From a virus, in IMG/VR virus record IMGVR_UViG_3300031256_000004, positions 1-24,598 of that record: a stretch of DNA of 24,598 bases, one strand, 5' to 3'. Position 1 is the stretch's first letter. Each line of letters starts with the position of its first letter. The notes beneath the pieces were generated by a model, which saw only the letters and a list, made by a program, of their open reading frames with translations, made no database searches and was not told the DNA's origin. The position numbers were made by a program, and so were the translations under genes. Below are positions 20,392-24,598 of the stretch, piece after piece.

Positions 20392-23000
20392 TGTTTAATA
20401 TCCTTGGAACACAAGAAGAGAAGATTCGAGTACCTGGGCACGGAGATATAAACGCTCCTATCGTTTTAGTAGGAGAGGCCCCAGGAGCTACAGAGGAAAG
20501 GCAACGTCGGCCCTTTGTAGGTATGTCTGGTCGGCTACTTCGTGACTGCGCGCTCAAAGCAGGTATTCCAGAGTATCAACTCTATATGACAAACGTTATA
20601 AAAGAACGGCCAAAGAATAATGTAATAACCCCTTTCTTTTCGAAAGGTAAGTTTACCGAGCGTGCTCAACCTTATCTCGCAGAACTACGAGATGAGCTTG
20701 TACAGACAAAGGCTAATGTAATAGTGCCTGTTGGGAATGTTGCGTCTGCTGCTATCTGCGGCTTAGAATCAATCACGAAATATCGAGGTTCCATCATGGA
20801 ATCCACGATGCTTCCTGGACGAAAGGTAATTCCAACGATACATCCTGCGGCAGCCTTGCGTATGTATATACAGAAATACTTTATCACGCACGACCTAAAG
20901 AAAGCGCTTGTGCAAAGTGAATTTCCAGATATTCGGCTTCCTAAAAGGAATCTAATTATCAATCCAACTATCACAGACTTTTGTCTCTGGTATACAGAAT
21001 TTAAAAACCTTTGTAATCTTGAAAATCTGCCGAAGAAAATCTCCTTTGATATCGAAATTACAGGTGCTCTAGAGCTTTCCTGTTTTGCTCTTTCGTATGA
21101 TTATCGAGAGGCAATTTGTGTTCCAGTAGATCATTATAGTGCTCAGGATGAGATGGCCTCTATTCTCATCTTGGCCGAGCTCTTAGAAGATCCAGAGATG
21201 ACTATCATAGGTCAGAATATAAACTTCGATCTAATGTTTATGATTCGTAAGTATAATATTCATCCACGTTGTCGGATTGAGGATACTATGATTGGGCATA
21301 ATGTGGTATATCCGGACTTTCCGAAGGGCTTAGATTTCTTATGCTCTATATATACCGACGAGCCTTATTATAAAGCCGACGGAAAAGAGTGGCGCCAGAT
21401 TCGGGACTTTCCAAAGTTCTGGCGCTACAACGCAAAAGACGCCGCATGTACACTGGAAATCTGGGAGAATGCAATTGAGCCACAACTTAGAACGCAGGGT
21501 TTCTGGGATACTTATCGAATGGATGTAGAAAAGCACTATCCTATGTTCTATCCGATGGTTCGAGGCGTACGGGCAGATCCCCCAGCAGTGCATAAGGTAA
21601 AGGACGATCTCGAAGCCACAATATGGCGTCTCCAGGAAGAGCTTGACTCAGAAGTTGAGGCGACAATTGAAGATAATACATTGAAGGTCGTCGATAAAGA
21701 AACCCAGCAGATGGGGCTCTTAAATGAAGGCTCTCCTAAGCAGGTAATGAAGTATTTCTACTATGATCTAGGAATTCCCCCTTACCTAAACAAGAAAAAG
21801 CCAACCTGTGATGATAAGGCCCTGCAAAGGCTTGCAAAAGGTACTGCCTCAAGAGCCCCTTTAAAAGCAGCCTCTATTATACAGGAGCTTCGAAAGCATC
21901 GAAAGTTTCGAAACACTTATCTAAATATGAAGTTCGATTCCGATGATCGTTTTCGTTGTATGTATAATCCAAGAGGTACAATCTTTGGACGCTTATCTTC
22001 GTCTCAGACGATCTTCCACACTGGTATGAACCAGCAAAATTTACCGGCAGAGTTTAAACATTTTCTTCTGGCTGATGAAGGATACCTCTATATGGAATTC
22101 GATGGAATCCAGGCAGAGTGGGTTGCAACTGCATATATCGCAAATGAAGCCCGCATGATGGAAGTCGTAGAATCTGGAAAAGACCCGCACGCAGCGACTG
22201 CTGAGATGCTTACAAACATGCCACTGCCTCTTATAAAGATGGAAGATGAGCGAATTGGGCATACGTCAGATCCAGATGCAATCGAAGGTATCCGAAAAGA
22301 AATCGCCCGGGAGAATCCAGAATACCTTGCTGCCCTAAGAAAGATCACATTTATGCCTCGGATCTTCTCATTTCGACAATGTGGAAAGAAATCAAATCAT
22401 GGATTTAACTATGGTATGGGCCCTGATAAGTTTGCTTTGACGAATGAGACTCCGACTGCCGACGCGCGTATGTTTCATACTCACTACCACCGAGCTTATC
22501 CAGGATTATCTAATTGGTATCAAAGGACTCAATATGAACTGAATAAGAATCGAACGCTTATAAATCCTTTTGGCCGACGAATCAGACTTCTAGGTCGCTG
22601 GAGCCCTGAGTTGTTCAATCAGGCATACTCATTCCGTCCGCAATCGACAGTGGCGGATCAAGTGAGGAATGCAATCGATATTATATATCGTAGGGATGTC
22701 AAAGGAGATCTCATTATACGACCCTCTGAGTTGCTTTCGCAGACACATGACTCGGTCGGATATCAATATCCGCTAAGCCAGGGAATTGAGGCTCTTGCGC
22801 ATTTTGCAATCATGGTGAAGGAAGCTTTAGAGCAACCCATCACCTATGAGGGCCGAGAGTTTGTAATCCGAGCAGAATGCAAAGCCGGTTTTGATTGGGG
22901 AGCCAAGACTAAGATCGATATAAGCTCTGTAGATTCGACTATGAAAGGTATTCAAAAACTATTGGAGAGTCATGAAAAACACAAAACCGAGGCAGTGTAA
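20391..23000 (+). CDS. Uracil-DNA glycosylase domain fused to family A DNA polymerase
   Basis: An 869-residue replicase. Residues 1-170 are a family 4-type uracil-DNA glycosylase: GEAPGATEE (28-36) and the HPAAA motif with His151. Its usual N-terminal Cys pair for the iron-sulfur cluster is absent. Then comes a 3'-5' exonuclease: DIE (220-222), NFD (D280) and YNAKD (Y346, D350). Then family A polymerase: motif A D571 and E576 (FDGIQAE), the O-helix R662-K666-H670-Y674, and motif C HDS (786-788, catalytic D787). UDG-polymerase fusions exist in SPO1-like and other phages. GGAG precedes ATG. Overlaps the next gene by 29 nt. Confidence 0.95.
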   Translation: MFNILGTQEEKIRVPGHGDINAPIVLVGEAPGATEERQRRPFVGMSGRLLRDCALKAGIPEYQLYMTNVIKERPKNNVITPFFSKGKFTERAQPYLAELRDELVQTKANVIVPVGNVASAAICGLESITKYRGSIMESTMLPGRKVIPTIHPAAALRMYIQKYFITHDLKKALVQSEFPDIRLPKRNLIINPTITDFCLWYTEFKNLCNLENLPKKISFDIEITGALELSCFALSYDYREAICVPVDHYSAQDEMASILILAELLEDPEMTIIGQNINFDLMFMIRKYNIHPRCRIEDTMIGHNVVYPDFPKGLDFLCSIYTDEPYYKADGKEWRQIRDFPKFWRYNAKDAACTLEIWENAIEPQLRTQGFWDTYRMDVEKHYPMFYPMVRGVRADPPAVHKVKDDLEATIWRLQEELDSEVEATIEDNTLKVVDKETQQMGLLNEGSPKQVMKYFYYDLGIPPYLNKKKPTCDDKALQRLAKGTASRAPLKAASIIQELRKHRKFRNTYLNMKFDSDDRFRCMYNPRGTIFGRLSSSQTIFHTGMNQQNLPAEFKHFLLADEGYLYMEFDGIQAEWVATAYIANEARMMEVVESGKDPHAATAEMLTNMPLPLIKMEDERIGHTSDPDAIEGIRKEIARENPEYLAALRKITFMPRIFSFRQCGKKSNHGFNYGMGPDKFALTNETPTADARMFHTHYHRAYPGLSNWYQRTQYELNKNRTLINPFGRRIRLLGRWSPELFNQAYSFRPQSTVADQVRNAIDIIYRRDVKGDLIIRPSELLSQTHDSVGYQYPLSQGIEALAHFAIMVKEALEQPITYEGREFVIRAECKAGFDWGAKTKIDISSVDSTMKGIQKLLESHEKHKTEAV

Positions 23001-24201
23001 TGACTGGATTGAGGCATATCTTAAGTATACCTATGACAATGAATACCCAAGGTCTTTTCATCTATGGAACGCGATCTGTTGTATTTCTGGAGCTATGCAA
23101 AGAAGATTATGTATGCCTTGGGGCGCCGAGGATATAATATATCCTAATCTGTTCGTTGTCCTAGTTGGCCATTCTGGCCTGGGCAAGGGTCGATCAATGA
23201 AGCCGGCAATTTCAATCTTTAAAGAAACAGGGCTTCCTGTATCGCCTGCCTCAATCACGATTGAGCAACTTCTAGTCCATATGGCTAAGCATAATGATGT
23301 CTTTATGCATCGTATTACAAAGAAACCAATCAGTCATACGTCGATGCAGATCTTTGCCGAGGAACTTTCTGTTCTTCTTGGGCAGCGAAATATAAAGAAA
23401 CTCTCGATTCTCACAGATCTTTTTGATTCCCACGAACTATGGGAGAATGCGACTAAAACCTCTGGCGAAGAGAGTCTTCCAAATGTATGCTTAAATATGC
23501 TCGGAGCTTCTGCGCCTGATTGGTTTCCTAGTATGATTCCCCAAGAAGCTCTTGGAGGAGGTTTTACAAGCCGCATTATATTCGTAGTCGAACGGGCGAA
23601 GTTTCAGTCTATGCCTCGCCCAGTAGTAAATGACAAGCTTGCAATCCTTCGGCAATGCCTCATAGAGGATCTCCGCCAGATTGCTGCGAAGACCTTTAAT
23701 GGAGAAATATCCTTCAGTGATACTGGTTGGGCAGCTTGGGATAAGTATTATATCAATCAGGAAGACAACATAAAGAAAGATAAGTGGCCTGTACAAGATC
23801 CAATCTTTCGTGGCTATTGTAATCGCCGGGCTCTGCATGTACGAAAGCTAGCAATGGTCTTTGCTGTGGCTAGAAAGAATTTTAATTGGCTCGTAGAACC
23901 TGACGATCTTCACAGGGCAATTCGCGTTCTACGAAACGTAGAAAGGAAGATGCCTCGCTTATTTAGTGGCGTCGGGATTAATACTTATGCCCAGGTTACA
24001 AACGCGATCCGTGAGTATTTACACATGCGTGGCAAGGCATCCAGGAAAGAAATCCTAAACAATTTTGCTTCTGAACTGGATGCGCAATCAATTCAGATCG
24101 TTGAACGAACACTCCAAGAACGGGGCGTTATGCAGCTCTCATACGTAGCCGCGACCGGAGAAGTTTATTATAATCTTATAGAGAAGGAGGAGGAGATATG
24201 A
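22972..24201 (+). CDS. DUF3987-type ATPase, probable replication protein
   Basis: A 409-residue protein of the DUF3987 type, a P-loop group found next to phage polymerases and primases. Walker A-like GHSGLGKG is at 66-73, an acidic Walker B-like FAEE at 128-131, and the arginine-finger segment GGGFTSRIIFV has Arg201. The last 80 residues look like a winged helix (RKEILNNFASELDAQSIQIVERTL). Family knowledge supports a helicase or primase-helicase role; no primase motif is visible here. GGAGAG precedes ATG; the 29-nt overlap with the polymerase suggests coupled synthesis. Confidence 0.85.
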   Translation: MKNTKPRQCNDWIEAYLKYTYDNEYPRSFHLWNAICCISGAMQRRLCMPWGAEDIIYPNLFVVLVGHSGLGKGRSMKPAISIFKETGLPVSPASITIEQLLVHMAKHNDVFMHRITKKPISHTSMQIFAEELSVLLGQRNIKKLSILTDLFDSHELWENATKTSGEESLPNVCLNMLGASAPDWFPSMIPQEALGGGFTSRIIFVVERAKFQSMPRPVVNDKLAILRQCLIEDLRQIAAKTFNGEISFSDTGWAAWDKYYINQEDNIKKDKWPVQDPIFRGYCNRRALHVRKLAMVFAVARKNFNWLVEPDDLHRAIRVLRNVERKMPRLFSGVGINTYAQVTNAIREYLHMRGKASRKEILNNFASELDAQSIQIVERTLQERGVMQLSYVAATGEVYYNLIEKEEEI

Positions 24202-24515
24202 GTGTTCAAATAATGAACTTGCGAAATTCCAAACCAACTGAAAACTTCGATTTTATAGTCGATCGACGAACGGTTCTAGGAAACAAATTTATTTTGAATG
24301 CCGAAGAACAAAGAGATTCAGTGTGTGATAAGTACCACACCTGGTTTTGGCAATGTGCGCATACACAAGACTTTTTTACCTATTTAGCTGATATAACAGA
24401 GGCCTATAGAAAATATGGGCACGTTCGTCTGTTTTGTTGGTGCGTCCCTAAAAGATGCCATGCAGAGACTATTAAAGAATATTTAACGCGACTAGAACAG
24501 GAGAAGACGACATGA
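24198..24515 (+). CDS. DUF4326 protein
   Basis: A 105-residue protein matching DUF4326: an N-terminal strand (QIMNLRNSK), VDRRTVLGNKFI, KYHTWFW, then CWCVPKRCHAE (Cys-x-Cys and CH). The Cys/His set could bind metal. The family is frequent in phages and its function is not known. It overlaps the DUF3987 gene by ATGA and the next gene by 4 nt. Confidence 0.82.
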   Translation: MSVQIMNLRNSKPTENFDFIVDRRTVLGNKFILNAEEQRDSVCDKYHTWFWQCAHTQDFFTYLADITEAYRKYGHVRLFCWCVPKRCHAETIKEYLTRLEQEKTT

Positions 24516-24598
24516 GTCATATTATTAAGATTATCTTAGAATTGCTAATAATTACACTACTGGTAGTTGCCTGGCTTTTTTCTTTAATCTGTTTAGTA
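24512..24598 (+). CDS. Membrane protein, partial at window end
   Basis: Twenty-nine codons are open to the window edge from ATG 24512, which overlaps the preceding stop by ATGA and has AGGAG upstream. The visible part is almost entirely one transmembrane helix (ELLIITLLVVAWLFSLICLV). Length and function cannot be told. Confidence 0.7.
   Translation, partial: MSHIIKIILELLIITLLVVAWLFSLICLV

Noticed and set aside
1-24598. CRISPR array or insertion sequence
   Set aside because: No regular direct repeats with unique spacers and no transposase or flanking target duplications were found by eye.

Overview
This window is a replication and early-gene segment of a tailed double-stranded DNA phage (Caudoviricetes) or a close prophage relative. 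The evidence is a terminase pair, a family A DNA polymerase, a phage recombination module, a tRNA, and dozens of small genes packed with ATGA overlaps. The host cannot be fixed from the sequence. One predicted lipoprotein (11524-11793) and clear GGAG-type ribosome binding sites fit a bacterial host, probably Gram-negative.

Layout. Bases 1-1759 run leftward and carry the packaging genes: a large terminase subunit cut by the window edge, and an HTH protein that fits a small terminase subunit. Bases 1760-2902 are a 1.1 kb gap between divergent gene blocks with no convincing gene. It holds a collinear imperfect long inverted repeat (arms near 2119-2300 and 2519-2825), several perfect hairpins, and a flip from G/T-rich to A/C-rich on the plus strand. 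This makes it the best candidate in the window for a replication origin or a shared control region. Everything from 2903 to the end runs rightward.

From 2903 to 10135 lie small early genes of unknown function. The most notable are four cysteine-rich proteins built from two zinc-finger-like modules that occur alone or fused, and a divergent relative of phage proteins often annotated as pyrimidine-dimer glycosylases. From 10136 to 13615 come a serine tRNA (anticodon UGA), more small genes (zinc-binding proteins, a lipoprotein, a small membrane protein), and a roughly 178-nt structured RNA at 13330-13507 whose ends look like a tRNA but whose middle does not. From 13616 to the end is DNA metabolism: a PD-(D/E)XK nuclease of the Cas4/RecB type with an inserted zinc ribbon, a Sak4-like RecA-fold ATPase, a MazG-type NTP pyrophosphohydrolase, a DUF669-like ssDNA-binding protein, a ribbon-helix-helix protein, a ParB-methyltransferase fusion, a uracil-DNA-glycosylase/DNA polymerase I fusion, a DUF3987-type ATPase and a DUF4326 protein.

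How it fits together. The nuclease, Sak4 ATPase and ssDNA-binding protein form a plausible recombination set. The polymerase and DUF3987 ATPase form the replication core, and MazG and the glycosylase domain would manage nucleotides and uracil. Gene groups are separated by strong RNA hairpins, several with competing or pseudoknot pairings. This suggests that attenuation or RNA processing, rather than many separate promoters, sets the level of each group. A recurrent leader (ATCTTTGGGAGA-like) precedes several of the first small genes.
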